A stretch of DNA of 64,000 nt from Przewalskia tangutica. Lineage: Eukaryota > Streptophyta > Magnoliopsida > Solanales > Solanaceae. The notes beneath the pieces are model-generated. The model did not search any database. It had not been told where the DNA came from and worked only from the letters and a program-made list of their open reading frames with translations. Numbering within the stretch: position 1 is the first letter of the stretch; the number at the start of each line of letters is the position of its first letter. Position numbers and translations under genes: made by a program. The stretch covers positions 19,478,501 to 19,542,500 of the forward strand of contig CM056734.1 in the NCBI GenBank assembly GCA_029844215.1. Reading direction: 5' to 3'. Below, piece by piece: positions 32,801 to 44,856 of the stretch.

Positions 32801-35060
32801 CCCCCCTCAGCCGAGAACACCCTCATTTCCTTAGCAAAATTGAAGATTTCATCAACTCATTTTCTAAGATTAAGTTCTTCTACAAGTTTTAAGCCAAGGT
32901 AACTCCAAAACAATGGTGTTTTAGTGATCTACGGGTGATTTAAGTCGAAATTTCGATTTGAAGATGAGAAACTTGGAAGAAAAATATATAAGAATGATGG
33001 ATTAAACTTGTAGAATAAATGCATGTAATTATAAGTTGAAGAAATGATGAAAATGATGCACAAAAAGATGGAGCAGTGACCGAATTTGGGGACTGTTTTG
33101 GGCTAGAATTGAGGTAAGATTTCTTCTTCTTATGATGTAATTGGAGTTGCATGTTGTTGTAGTTTAAGAAATGAATTTGTATTAAGAGAAACTTTGAATT
33201 TAAGACAATGCATGTGATTGTTGGGTGTTATAACCGAAATTGGGATTGTTTTTGTGTACATTGGATTAAGTGTCGTTGTTGTTATCCTTGTCACTAATTA
33301 CATGTTGAAAATAGAAGGAAAACCTTGATGTTTAAGTTATAATTGGTTATATGGAAGTGTTGGAACATGAATTGGATTTTAAGGAGTTAAGAAAGGAACT
33401 TTGGCAATTAAGCCTTGTTGGCCGAGACTTGTATGACATTTTTGAACATGTTGTGTTGTATTTTAAGGGATGTTTTGATTGTGTTATAATGTTGTAAAAT
33501 TAGTTACAATTATGCATGTTCAATGTTGTAATTGTGAATATATGTCTTAAGGAATTAAGGTGTAGAAAGATGTTATTTTGTATTCTTGAAACTCTCGATT
33601 TTTGTTAGTATATGGACTGTTTTGGGGACTGGTTTGATATGGATTAAGAGGATGGATTAACATGAGAAATAGGTGTATACATCATCTTGGTTGTTGTAGT
33701 TGTTGTCTTCCATGAGCATAAAGAAAATGAATGTATTATGATGGAGTATTTTGGATTGTTTGGTTATATCTTTAAGTTGCATCTTGTTATTGGTGTTGTT
33801 GGCTTTGGTTGTAAGTTGTGGATGTGCATATAAATAGGGAAAGTGCTGTCCAAATTTTTATAGAAAAGAAAGCAAGTTATCATTCGATTATAACGTATGC
33901 TAGTAATCATAAGGTTAATGGACATGTTACTATTATTATATGTTAAAGTGTTAGTCAAGGCGTATTTAGATTATTGAGTTGGTTAATTCGTCATTAAGGT
34001 ATTTGAAACTATCCTTTCTTTCTTTTGGCATGATTTTTGTAATGAGTGTACGACAGACGTACATAATTCTATTGAATCCTAATTCTTAATGATACATGAT
34101 ATGATATTGCCTTGATTTTCTAAAGGTAATAGTTATTCTATTTATTCCATTGAGAGTCAAATGATGATTTAAATTGCATATGGTTGTTCATGATAGCTAT
34201 TCGTGCAAAGTGTTATTATTCCACCTCACTGAGTCCCGGGCCGACAATGTTCGTGCGCAGATTCTTGCATTTGTTCACCGAGTCCCTCACTAGAGGGCCG
34301 ACAATATTTATATATATGATGTATCCATGATGCGGGTACAGATACCTATGACAGTATATGATGATTCCATGGACATGTATCCATAATGCGGGTACAAGTA
34401 CCCATGACACTATATATATATATATATGATTATATGGACAGGCGTCCATGATTTTGATATGACTCTCATTTTTATAAGGCACAATCGACTCTCATTTCTA
34501 TATGACACAGTTGTATTGGTATTTTGATTATTACACATGTCTCCTGTTATCTTGGTCAGTTATAATCTCCTTTCTGATGCCATATTTTACATACTCGATA
34601 TTATTTCGCGACCCCTTTTCAGGGGCTACGTTTTATGCCCGCAGTGCAGTGTGATTTGGTGATCCTCAGGTCTAGGATTTCTGTTCGGTGTTGAGAGAGC
34701 TCCATTGATCCGGAGCTTAGTCGTTTTGGTACAGAGCCTTATTTTGACTTATGCATATTTAGGGGCACGACGGGGCCCTGTCCCGTCATATTTCTTTATC
34801 GTACTCTTAGAGTTCTGTAGACAGTTGTGGGTAGATGTGTTTGGGACTTGCGTGAATTGTATATGTATTTTGGTCGACTATACTGTTACGCTTCATGTTG
34901 GGATGTTCCCATATATAGTGGCAGACTTGTCGACTTGCCTATTTGATATGACTTACAGATTACTGTATTATCATTGGTATCCGTGTGATTATGTGACATG
35001 TGGGTATAAAGGCACCCAGGTAGGGCACCTGGTCGCGGCGCATTGGGTCGGGTCGTGACA
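32801..35060 (+). repeat. LTR G (3' part in window)
   Basis: LTR sequence beginning in mid-LTR (it aligns to about 450-500 bp into LTR D) and ending gggtcgggtcgtgaca. It carries the conserved blocks of the other LTRs: dyad-like gtacgacagacgtac (about 34046), a (TA)n run (34411-34428), the acatactcg block and the hairpin GACGGGG...CCCGTC (34769-34788). Its 5' part is expected upstream of the window, displaced by insertion of D. The gtacaagtaccc phrases at about 34335-34410 are diverged versions of the B-box-like repeat in LTR D. No gene is seen. Confidence 0.8.
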
Positions 35061-35084
35061 TTTAGAGGTATCAGGGTCGTGACA
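35061..35084 (+). other. PBS stub and duplicate LTR end of element G
   Basis: After the LTR end comes tttagaggtatcag, resembling the start of an initiator tRNA-Met primer site, then a second copy of ggtcgtgaca. The simplest reading is an element whose whole interior and almost all of its 3' LTR were deleted, leaving LTR, PBS stub and the last 10 bases of the second LTR. Confidence 0.55.
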
Positions 35085-35373
35085 GTTGCCAACTTCACTT
35101 CCAAATAAATAAATAAATAAATTAAATATTTAGTAGATAATGTAGACTTGTAGAGAGATTGATTGAGAGATTGTATGAAGATTTGTGAGAAAGATGAAGA
35201 GAAAATGAGGTATTTATAGTTGAAAAATTGGGTTAAAGTGTAAATAAAATAACTTAGGGGTTAAAAATAAATATAAAGGGGGTAGAGGGAGGTCAAAATT
35301 AATAGTTGCACAACGACCAAAATGTAAAATGGTCGTTGGTGCAATAACTATTTTTGCAAAGGGGGTTCGGGCG
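35085..35373 (-). mobile_element. hAT3 fragment, 5' leader region
   Basis: The reverse complement matches the 5' leader of hAT1 (about 5945-6200): the block with two cgaccnnnntgtaaaa-like phrases around ccaacgacc, the aaccctttatatt run, the aactataaatacctcattt promoter-like text and a CT-rich leader. It is cut at 35373 by element E and continues at 46689. Towards the left it ends at the G stub. No transposase coding sequence is left in the window. Confidence 0.85.
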
Positions 35374-37743
35374 TGTTATACCCCGTATTTCCAGAGTATG
35401 TACGTGAGGGCGTACGTACGAAAGTTTAGCCTTAAAGTTTAGGCCTAGGACGTTTTTTTTTTGGCACAACTCACACAAAGAATCGTTTTCCGACGAAACG
35501 TTTTACAAGACTCGCGTAGGGTAAATTCCGGCTATGTCATTTCTAATTTTTGCGGATTTTTCCGAGAGACGAAACATTTTGGACCAACGAGAGGGCGACA
35601 CTTGTCACCCTCATTGATGGGCGATGGGGCGTGATAGGGCGAATGGATGGGCATGGAGTTGGTAGGATATTTGTGTAGTGGATGGATAAGGACACTGGAA
35701 AATCCTCACCCTACACTTGCACTTGGCCATCTTGGCCATTGGTTGGCCGACTTGACTATAAATACCCTTAAGATGAAGAGTTCTTCATCCACAAATCTTT
35801 CTCCAAGTCTTGAAAATCCTCCTCTCCCCTTGTGAGCCTTTTCGTCAAGCCTTCTCCCCTCGAGTGAAGCTTAGCGAGCAACCTCTAGCCTGGCCGAAAC
35901 CTACCCCCCATGGTAGAAAAGTTGTCTTCAGTGTAGTTACTATACAAAATACCACAGCCCAAATCCCGTATAGTATTTAGTAGAAGTTGTTGGAAACTTC
36001 TAAGGGTTCTTGGAGCTATCGGAGCGTACAAATTAGGAGCTAAACCTCGCTCAGGATCGACGTTTATACTTGGATAATATTGGGCTTATCGAGGTAAATA
36101 AACGTATCATTCTTTTGTAATTAGAGAATACATACTGTAGAAGTATAGGAATAAGTATAAATACTTAGAAGGATATTACTGAATAGAATTGAACTGTTAT
36201 CACAGTAGAAGGGTATAAAAGAAGAAAAATTGAACTGTACTACATGGGAATTTGTTTCTGATGTTGTATAGCTTCTAGGGTAGGGAAGTCTTTAATTTCC
36301 ATAGAATAGAGAACCCTCTGCTTGAGCTTTATACGATCTGATGCAGACATTGATAGGCGTATTTGGTGATATAGTCGATACTCTGCGTGACATATTCAAC
36401 TTGGCGGTGGTTTTCGAGAAGGTATGTGATTCTTCCTATACTCTTAAGCATGATGTTTTAAGATATATATATAGTCTGCGGTGAGCGTCGTGTGTTAAGC
36501 GAATAATAATTACGGCAATGTCTTTTGACTTAAGCTGAATAATAATTACGACAATATCTTTTGACTTAAGCGAATAATAAGAATCTTGATGCATTTCAAA
36601 GAATCTTGAATCATTTTTAATGAGAGAAATATTTGGTTTTTAAACAAAAGCTTAAGAGTTATACTAGCTTTATGGAAAGTTAGGTATATGACTTAAGAAG
36701 GATAAAAGGCTATTTACTTATTTGTTATAAAAACCTTGTATTGATTCTGTAAGGTGTAATAAGATTGTTGATAAATAGACATATTATGATGCTATGTGTG
36801 TTAGTGTCTTGTGATGTTGTGTAAGGGGGTCATTCTTGTTGTGCTTACGTCGCTAAACGGTAAGTCAGTTGTAATGTTATTATATCACCTACCCCCTTGA
36901 CTTATTATCTGAGCTTGCCACCGCGATCTTGGTCTATCACGGCTATGCGGTCTGTGTGACTATGCGGGCTGCGGAGTTCGAGTTGATCATTCGGGTGTTT
37001 TAGCGTCGCGGGATGCCTATGCGATGCAATGTGACTATGCGGTCTATTGAGACTATGCGGTGCGGGAGTCGGGAGAATGCAGGGGTTAGCTACCGTCGCG
37101 AGAATACCTCATGCGGTGCATGTGTGACTATGCGGTGCGGAGTCGAGATTAGGCACGCGTATTGATACTATGGGCGGCCTTGCCCGATCATTCGCGGCCT
37201 AGAAAAGACACATTCTGATTTACTATTATTGTTCTTGTTTGTGATATGACACTATGTGCAATTGAACTAATTTGCAAATGGTTTTAAATACTTGATTTCA
37301 TTAAAGTACTTTACAGTTTCACATACTTGGTACCTGTTGTACTGACCTCCTTCGGGGGGCTGCGTTCATGCCGCAGGTAAGGGCAAGCAGTGCTAGACCC
37401 ACATCCTTAGGATCTTTCTTTGTGGTGTCGGAGCTCCATCTTCTCCGGAGGCTCTACTTTTGGGTATGATCTCCCTTGTATTGTAGATAGTTTTGTACAT
37501 TCGAGGTATGGCGGAACCCTGTCCCGCCATAGTTGTTTACTTCTTAGAAGTGCAGAGTCTATTATGCAGTTGGGATGTAATCGCAAAACTTGGGTTATAT
37601 ATATATGCCAAAGGCAAGATTTTCATCGATAAAGCGTGTCTCATTTTACAACTGTTTCATGTCTTGTTTTATATTCGATTTCTACGATATATGACTACTT
37701 GGGTGCCGGGTAAGGCACGATCACGCCCCGAACAGTCGTGACA
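35374..37743 (+). repeat. 5' LTR of element E
   Basis: A 2370-bp LTR from tgttatacccc to agtcgtgaca. TATAAATA is at 35757-35764, the minisatellite tract at about 36900-37150 and the LTR hairpin at 37507-37531 (tatggcgg...ccgccata). The 3' end reads gcacgatcacgcc where the 3' LTR copy reads gcaccagtcacgg, one of the CAG to CGA differences noted in the findings. Confidence 0.92.
35757..35764 (+). promoter_or_regulatory. TATA box of LTR E
   Basis: TATAAATA followed after about 25-30 bp by a purine-rich start region. The same motif and context occur in LTRs C and F. Confidence 0.72.
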
Positions 37744-37747
37744 AAAG

Positions 37748-37759
37748 TGGTATCGAGCG
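37748..37759 (+). other. Altered primer-binding site of element E
   Basis: TGGTATCGAGCG stands where relatives have TGGTATCAGAGC. Element H shows the same altered site (55013-55024, minus). Confidence 0.85.
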
Positions 37760-37799
37760 ATTAATCCTCGGAAAGTGTCTGCATGATCTAGTAAGTCTT

Positions 37800-37831
37800 G
37801 ATTATCGGTGTTGTGCACCACACCAATAATC
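37800..37831 (+). other. Leader stem-loop with GTGCAC apex (element E)
   Basis: GATTAT/ATAATC arms around GTGCAC (37813-37818), between PBS and gag. Confidence 0.68.
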
Positions 37832-37937
37832 GTGAGGCTATAGGATATTTAGGATGGTTTCCATTCTTCACTCGAGATCGTGCCTTAGAGGCGTGTTATA
37901 AGTTGGACTCTCTAACGTATTCCTTTCTGCATAGATT

Positions 37938-38888
37938 ATGCCTCGCGTAAGGCGACCGGGCCCAGCGGCAAGGCAAGGCGAGCCGCGCTAGTAGGACACC
38001 AGAGTCACGAGGGCTCGTGCCCGCCTATACCCGAGACGGCGAGTTCCATGACGCCGCCGCCCCAAAGCGAGACCACGATGCCGTACCTCGCCCCACAACC
38101 CGGGCGGAGAGTTAGGAACGCTGAGATAACCCATCTATTGGCTAGGATGTGGCGACATGAGGATAGGCCGGACGCAGTTCAGCCGATTCGGCCCGTGCAT
38201 TCGCGTTCACCCGAGGCGAATAGTTTGAGGCTACGGATTTCTGAGTTGTAGCCCGCCGAGTTTTACTGGTCGAGGCGGAGGATGATCCGCGAGTTCATCC
38301 GTCGATTCTGAGAGATCACGCGTGTGATCAAGGCCTCGAACCGAGTCCGTGACCGGTTCGCATCGGCCGCGTGATACCGCGATCGATTGGTTTGATTCGG
38401 GAGCTTTCCCGAGAAGCATGCACCTCCGCAGATGGGATGAGTTTTGGAGGCTTTTCTCACACACTTCTTGCCTCCGCAGATGAGGAGGGCACGGGCCGAC
38501 AGATTTTTGTTGCTGAGGCAGAGAGGGCGCACAGTTAGGGAGTACAATGTCGAGTTCGATTCTTTGGCTCGATATGTCCCTGCGCTAGTAGCAGACATGG
38601 AGGACCGTGTACATCGCTACGTCACCGGGCTAGATGATTATATGGCCGAGTCTTGTGCGGGTGTGTCTTCAGCCAGGCATGAACATTACCCGTATGCAGG
38701 CTCATGCACTTGGATGCGAGGAGCGTAGAGACCGACGGTCGACAGATATCGCGAGCAGGAAGGCGCCAAGACGGTTCTTTTGGTAGTTCTCGGTGGTCGG
38801 CTGCGACGTCTAGATTTGCACCACAGCCGGCTCAGAGCACTCCTACATCGTTTTCTGCGGCCCAGAGCATTGGGCGGTCGAGGCCCGG
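37938..38888 (+). pseudogene. gag: Element E gag, before solo LTR F
   Basis: ATG at 37938 opens MPRVRRP-like, where relatives have MPPRKAT; small deletions shift the frame almost at once. Capsid text is readable in pieces. The best is the frame 38444-38728: FLTHFLPPQMRRARADRFLL, then VREYNVEFDSLARYVPALVA and RVHRYVTGLDDYMAE. It keeps CAG where element A has TAG in PPQMRRA. The gene is cut at 38888 by solo LTR F and continues at 42438. Confidence 0.85.
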
Positions 38889-41800
38889 TGTTATACCGTA
38901 TTTCCAGTATGCGTGGGGCGTGCGTGAAAAGTTTGGGCTTTAAAGTAGGCTTGGCCGAAATATTTTGTGCACAACACCCGGTTAGAGTCGTTTTTCGACG
39001 AAACGTTTTACATAACTTGCGGAGGGAAAATTCCGGCTATGTCATTTTTAATTTTTGCGGATTTTTCTGAGAGACGAAACATTTTGGGCCAACGAGAGGG
39101 CGACACTTGGCACCCTCTCATTGGTGGACCTTGGGGCGGCAATGGGACGAAATGGTGAGTGGGAGTAGGTAGGATATTTTGTGATATTTGTGTGGTAGAT
39201 GGATAAGGTGCACATGGATGAATCTTGACCCTACACTTGCCTTGCACTTGGCATGATCTTGGCCATTGGTTGGCCATTGCTTGACCTATAAATACCCCTC
39301 CCCTTTGAAGACTTATTCATCCTAAAATAATTTCTAAGTCTAGAAATCCTCCCTCCCTTGTAGTGTTGCTCTCGTCCTAGAGCTCCCCCCTCCCCCTTTG
39401 AGAAGGCCCCTTGGCCGAGAGCCCTCCCCTCCCTCGCCGAGAGTACCCTCCTAGTGGGGTTGGCGAGGGTATACACCCCCTTTGTGGTGTTGTCTCGTAT
39501 AAATACCCCTCTTGGTAGAAATACTCTCCAAAGTATTGTTACTATACCCAAATTACCTTAGCCATATACCTTGTAGTATTCCAAAGATACTCTATACGTA
39601 GAGCAGGAAATACTACCTTATGTCCTTTTGTCTCAAACCAAAACCCTAAGGAAAACCTTCATAGTTGGTTGAAGTGTTAAGTAGAAGTTGCGTAGAACTT
39701 CTAGGGTTGTTGAGCGGGTTGGGCGTGCGGTTTAGGAGCTAAACCTTGCTCGGGATCGACTTTATCTCGGATAATTTTGGGCTTATCGAGGTAAATAATC
39801 TTGTCCCCCTGTTGTTATTGGAATTACATGTTGTAGGAATGTATAGTTGAAGTATACTATATATAGAACTGAACATAGCTTTGCGGCAATGTCTTTTGAC
39901 TTAAGCCTGAATTTAAAGAAAGAGAACTGAACTGTAATTACATAGGGTGTATTCTGATGAGACTTGTGTAGCATTCGTGGGTAGAGCGCACGTCGGTTAG
40001 GCGTATAAACCCCACTGGTTGGCTTGGTAGCGGCCTCGATAGAGGAGGAGATTTACGCGGTTGCGGGGAGAGTCTTTGCGAATTTTACGTAGAATATTCT
40101 ACGTTGAGATCTAGATGTTAATAGGCGCCTTGTGGCCTCTATAGGTTGAAGTACTACGTATGGCGTGATCTACTTGGCTTAAGGAGTAGCCGACGGTTTG
40201 AGGTACTTGGAGCATTTTGCTATTAGTCGATAATCGTCGCGAGGTATGTGAACCTCTTCCTATCTTTTCTAGCATGATATGTGTATAACTATGTAGTACG
40301 GTAGACGTACATGTGTTAAATGTATTTGATTGGTTTAAAACATAAAGTGTTATAACGGCTTTATGGGAAGTTGGTTATAACAGTTTTATGTAGGTAAGAA
40401 AATGCTTTGTGATTTTAAAAACTTAAGTGTTATAATAGCTTTATGGGAAGTTAGGTATAACGGCTTAAGAGAGATAAAATGAATGATTTATTGATTTTAG
40501 AAGTTAAGAGACTTGATCTTAAAAGATAAGAGACTTGACTTAATTAAATTAATATGAATTTTGTGTGAAACCTCATTCGTGAGTAATGAGTACTTGGTTG
40601 TAAAAGGAATAATGTTTTACTGATTTAGGAAATCAGAATGAGTATCGACAAACCACTGCAGCGTTAATAAAGGGAAATGTTTTGATTTATGAAGTATTAT
40701 TAAAACCAGTAGAAACCTTCATCTGCATAGAAGCTAAGATGAGACAAAATGATATTACATTTCCTAGATCATGGTTGCTTAATAAGATTGATTATGAACA
40801 AGAATAACCTACTCACATATAAGGCATATCTTTCTCAGATTGTTTAAAAGAGAATTATATTCTTAAATGAATAAGACTATGAACTACGAAACCTTTCTAA
40901 AATAAGAAACGTGAACATTTGAAATTAGGCAAACTTGAACGTTTGGAAAATAATGTTGTTACTTGATTTTACAAAGGGAAGTGTTTTGGTTTACTTAAAA
41001 AGATAGTCACTCTATTTTATACTACGGGTATTGTGTGACTTCTGTGAAAGAAACGGATCTTTTAAAAGAGTTAATGTATGAAGTACTTTGGGGATAGATA
41101 CCCGAACTTATTAGCGTAAAGTACCTTGTGTGAATAACTTGATTTTGTTGGTTTGTGATAGCCTTGTAATACTTCTTGTTGATTTGATAAGTAAACATGT
41201 TAGGATGCTACGTGTGTTAGTATCTTGTGATTGTTGTGTAAGGGGGTCATTCTTGCTGTGCTTACGTTGCTAACCGGTAAGTCCGTTGTACTATTATTAT
41301 ATCACCTACCCCATTGACTTATTATACCGAGGGCTTGCCACCCTTGATGCGGGTCTATACGGCCTATGCGGTCTGTGAGACTATGCGGAGCAGCGGTATG
41401 CTCCAGGATCGATCATTCCGGGTGTTTAGCCCGATGCGGGGGATGCCCTATGCGGTCCATGGGACTATGCGGTCTATTGAGACTATGCGGGCTGCGGTAG
41501 TCCAGGCGGATCTGGGTTAAGCTCGCCGTCACGGGGTATACCTCGGGTGATGCAGGACCATGATTCGAGAATACCTCATGCGGTCGTGTGTGACCTATGC
41601 GAGTGCGGTAAGTTCGAGGAATAGATGCGCATTGATATTGCGCGAGTGGCCGCCTTCGATCATGTGGTGCGATGCAGAAAGACCTCGTGATACTGATTTT
41701 ATAGCATTGTTGATGCCGGGTTTTAGTAGTGCTATGCCTTCGCACTTACCGCACGGTTTTATTATGACACAGTGGGACCTAGTGTTTATGTGTATTCCTT

Positions 41801-42437
41801 GGTGTTTTTATATCATGGATCACGGTGGAGAAGGTATTCCACGGGCATGATTGATGTTGTGGGCGTGAGACCCGTTGTTATACTTGAGTAATGACTTGAG
41901 GCGTGAGTCCACGACTTGACATCGTTTTATTGTGAATCGTAGTTTGGTTATCATACATGTCTCCTGCTTTATATGACTACTATGATTTCATTTACGATTT
42001 TTCGATTCACATACTTGGTACTGTTATCGACCTCGGCCGGTGCGTCATGCCGCAGTAGGTACACCGATGTTGATCCTCGCTCATGGTCACATTCAGCGTT
42101 GGGAAGCTCCGTTTCTCGGAGGCTTATCGATGGCATAGTCCTGTCGTTGTAGTACTTACATTCGGGGTATGGCGGCCCTGTCCCGCCATTGTTGTCGTAT
42201 CATTCTTAGAGGTCCATGAAATGCATCGTAGGCGAGTTGTAGAAAGGGATATCGCTTCAAATTGTTATTTATATATATACTGAAGGTAACCGTTTTGGGT
42301 TAGTCTGTCCTCTTATTTCACTATCTTATTACCTTGGTTTCATGTATTGTCTTTATATTCCGCTGATTTCTCTGATGTATGACTACTGGGGTGCCCGGGT
42401 AAGGCACCAGTCACGGACCCCGGTTCGGGTCGTGACA
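38889..42437 (+). mobile_element. Element F: solo LTR in gag of element E
   Basis: A 3549-bp LTR from tgttataccg to gggtcgtgaca without internal coding sequence. Flanks are cccgg (38884-38888) and ccagg (42438-42442), a TSD with one mismatch, and gag of E continues across. It shares the LTR family of C and E: TATA-like box at 39287-39294, dyad GTACG-n5-CGTAC at 40296-40310, minisatellite-like tract at about 41340-41640 and hairpin at about 42169-42190. It is longer than LTR E, with extra tandem-like text at about 40330-41160 containing repeated tataacggctttatgggaag phrases. Confidence 0.9.
39287..39294 (+). promoter_or_regulatory. TATA box of solo LTR F
   Basis: TATAAATA followed by ccccctccc and a purine-rich region, as in LTRs C and E. 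Confidence 0.7.
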
Positions 42438-43060
42438 CCAGGACTTCGGACTTCCAGGGTAGCAAGGGTGCTAACCGATCGAGGTCTGCTCAGTGTGTCC
42501 GTTGTGGTAGATTCCATTCAGGGAGTTGTAGTACTACTCCGGGAGCTTGCTATACTTGTGGCGGCAGGTCATTATGCGAGTTTGTCCGGCCGTGGCGGCG
42601 CTGGTAGGCTCGGCTACAGGTGCTTCGGTTCATCATCTCCTACGATTACTCGCCGAGGCGTGGTACTCATGGCCAGCCAGTCGCGGCAGGTCGTGGCGCG
42701 GTCCCGATTCTACGGTCCTCGAATCGCATATATGCCTTGTCCCACCGGGCAGATCGGGGCGTCGCGATGTCGCCACGTACTTTATCGGTTCTGGATTTGA
42801 TGTGTATGCCTTGATAGATCCGGTTCTACTGCATCTATATATCTCCTTATTGCTAGTAGGATAGGGATAGAGCACGAGTCCATAGACCTTTCGAGGTAGC
42901 TACGCGATGGGTGATTCGATGGTAGCTCGGCGGTATAGGGCTTGTCCGGTGACCGTATCGATCGTCGGACCTATCCAACTTGATAGAGTTGGACATGACC
43001 GATTTCGATGTGATCATTGGTATGGATTGGCTAGCTTTGCTATGCCAATGTAGGCTGCAG
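42438..43060 (+). pseudogene. pol: Element E gag end (zinc knuckle) and protease
   Basis: Gag resumes with GLPG/SKGANRSRSAQC and the knuckle residues CVRCGRFHSGSC and CYTCGGR (about 42490-42570). The protease follows: DVYALIDPVLL around the catalytic Asp (about 42797-42830, with the following Gly region damaged) and the FDVIIGMDWLA block at 43004-43036. Frameshifts separate the parts. It corresponds to 21352-21990 in element A. Confidence 0.82.
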
Positions 43061-43780
43061 GAGAGAGTGGTACGTTCCATTTCTGAGAGCCGGTTGTTGA
43101 GTGGGAGGAACACCAGACGCCGAGGTAGGTTTGTTTCTTACCTCAAGGCTAGGAAGATGGTGCAGAAGGGGTATATCTACCATCTCATTCGGGTGTTCGA
43201 TACTGAGGCTGCGGTACCAGATTTTCAGTCAGTTCCTGTGGTCAGAGAGTTCCCAGATGTGTTTCCAGATGACCTCCCGGGTATCCCTCCTGAGAACAGA
43301 TAAGAACAGATACCCCCTTCCCAGGATTGATGATTTGTTCGACTAGTTGCAGGGCGCGAGATGTTTCTCCAAGATTGATCTGCGATGGGCTATCATCAGG
43401 TACGAGTCAGAGAGGTGGATGTCCCTAGATCGCATTCGGACCAGACGCATTATGAGTTCGTGGTTGATATCTTGGTTTATTCTCGCCAGAGCGAGCGTGC
43501 GGAGCATTTGAGGCTGTCTTGTGATTCTCGACCAGCGATTATACGCCAAGTTTTCCAAATGTGAGTTTTGGTTAGCCGGTGGCTTTTCTTGGGCATATTG
43601 TCGGCGTGATGGTATTCGTGGATACGCCAAGATCGAGGCGAGGACTTGGCCTAGACCTACTACTCCGGCAGTCTGCGCAGATTTTAGGCCTCGCGAGTTA
43701 CTATCGGTGGTTCGTGGAGAAGTTTGCTTCTATCTGCACCATTGACTAGGCCGACTCGGAGCGCTAAGTTTGATGGATGA
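43061..43780 (+). pseudogene. pol: Element E reverse transcriptase with two internal deletions
   Basis: RT start is readable (VPDFQSVPVVREFPDVFPDD, LPGIPPEN). At about 43300 the sequence jumps from PPEN into RYPLPRIDDLFD, dropping about 240 bases present in element A (22140-22377), and a short acagat/aagaacagat repeat marks the join. A second jump at about 43460 goes from HYEFV directly to VDILVYSRQSERAEHL, removing the block that carries the YxDD/FIDD active site. The second join keeps the local reading frame. The product could not polymerise DNA. Confidence 0.85.
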
Positions 43781-44449
43781 TGCTTGTGAGCGGGGTTTCC
43801 GATTCTTGAAGGAGATCGACGACCGCCTCGTTCTTACTCTTCCGGAGGTCCAGACGGTTATGTTGTGTATTGTGGACGCCGGGCATCGGGTTGGGATGTG
43901 TGTTGATGCAGCAGGCAAGGTTATAGCGTCGCATCCCGGCAGCTTAAGCATGAGGAACTACCCCACCCATGATTTGAGTCGTGGTGATTCACGCCAAGAT
44001 CTGGAGGCACTATTTGTATGGGGTTCATGGATATTTATACTGCACCACAAGAGCCTCCAGTATATCTTCAGCCAGAGGGAGCTGAACTTTGGATAGAGGC
44101 GGTGGTTAGAGTTGCTTAAGGATTACGATGTTGATATCCTGTACCACCCGGGGAAGGCCAATGTTGTGGCAGATGCTCTTAGTCGTAGGTCGATGGGAGC
44201 CTATCGGATGTGCGGCTAGAGAAGAGACATGGTTCGTGATTTGCATCGATTAGCGAGCCTTGGTGTCCGCTTGATTGATTACGATAGCGATGGGTTCGAG
44301 TTCGTGAGGTTGCCGAGTCTTCCATCGTCGAGAGGTGAAGAGGCAACATTCGAGGATCCGCTCGACACGTTATCGTGATACGGCTCTTCGTGAGGAAGGG
44401 TCCTTTGAGGTAGCACGATGGGGTGCTAAGATTTGAGGCGAGTTGTGTG
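43781..44449 (+). pseudogene. pol: Element E RNase H domain and connection
   Basis: Frames contain RFLKEIDDRLVLTLPEVQT and MLCIVDAGHRVGMCVDAAGK (about 43800-43920), then LFVWGSWIFILHHKSLQYIF and QRELNFG (about 44000-44090), GKANVVADALSR (about 44150) and degraded linker up to the integrase zinc finger. It matches 22931-23640 of element A. Several small deletions shift frames. Confidence 0.8.
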
Positions 44450-44856
44450 TTCCGGATGTTTGAGACTTGGCGGAGGTTCTAGGAGAAGCACCGCGGTAGC
44501 GCGTTATTCTATCCATCCGGTCGACCAAGATGTACCACGACCTTAGATCCGTATTGGTGGGATGGCTTGAAGGGCGTTGCGAGTTCGTAGCTCGCCCGTG
44601 TTGTCGCAGTGAAGGTAGAGCACCGGAGGCACGGTGGTTTGTTCTGACGATAGAGATCCCGACCTGGAAGTGGGAGGTGATCAACATGGACTTTATCACA
44701 GGATTACCTCGCACTCAGAGGAGACATGATTCTATATGGGTTATCGTCGACAGGCTGACGAAATCAGCCCACTTTCTTCCCGTCAGGATGACTTTTTCGG
44801 CTGAGGATTATGCCAGACTGTACATCCGAGAGATCGTCAGACTGCATGGAGTCCCT
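44450..44856 (+). pseudogene. pol: Element E integrase, truncated
   Basis: The zinc-finger region is damaged (44460-44640). The core start is clear: IEIPTWKWEVINMDFITGLP, RRHDSIWVIVDRLTKSAHFL and DYARLYIREIVRLHGVP, with the first catalytic Asp. At 44857 it is fused to an internal point of the LTR (agcccaaatcccg, equal to 35956 in the 5' LTR). The second Asp, third Glu, GPY module, tail and polypurine tract are gone. Confidence 0.86.

Noticed and set aside
34705..35058. 117-codon open frame as a gene
   Set aside because: It lies entirely in LTR G across the conserved hairpins and the LTR end; composition and homology give no protein support.
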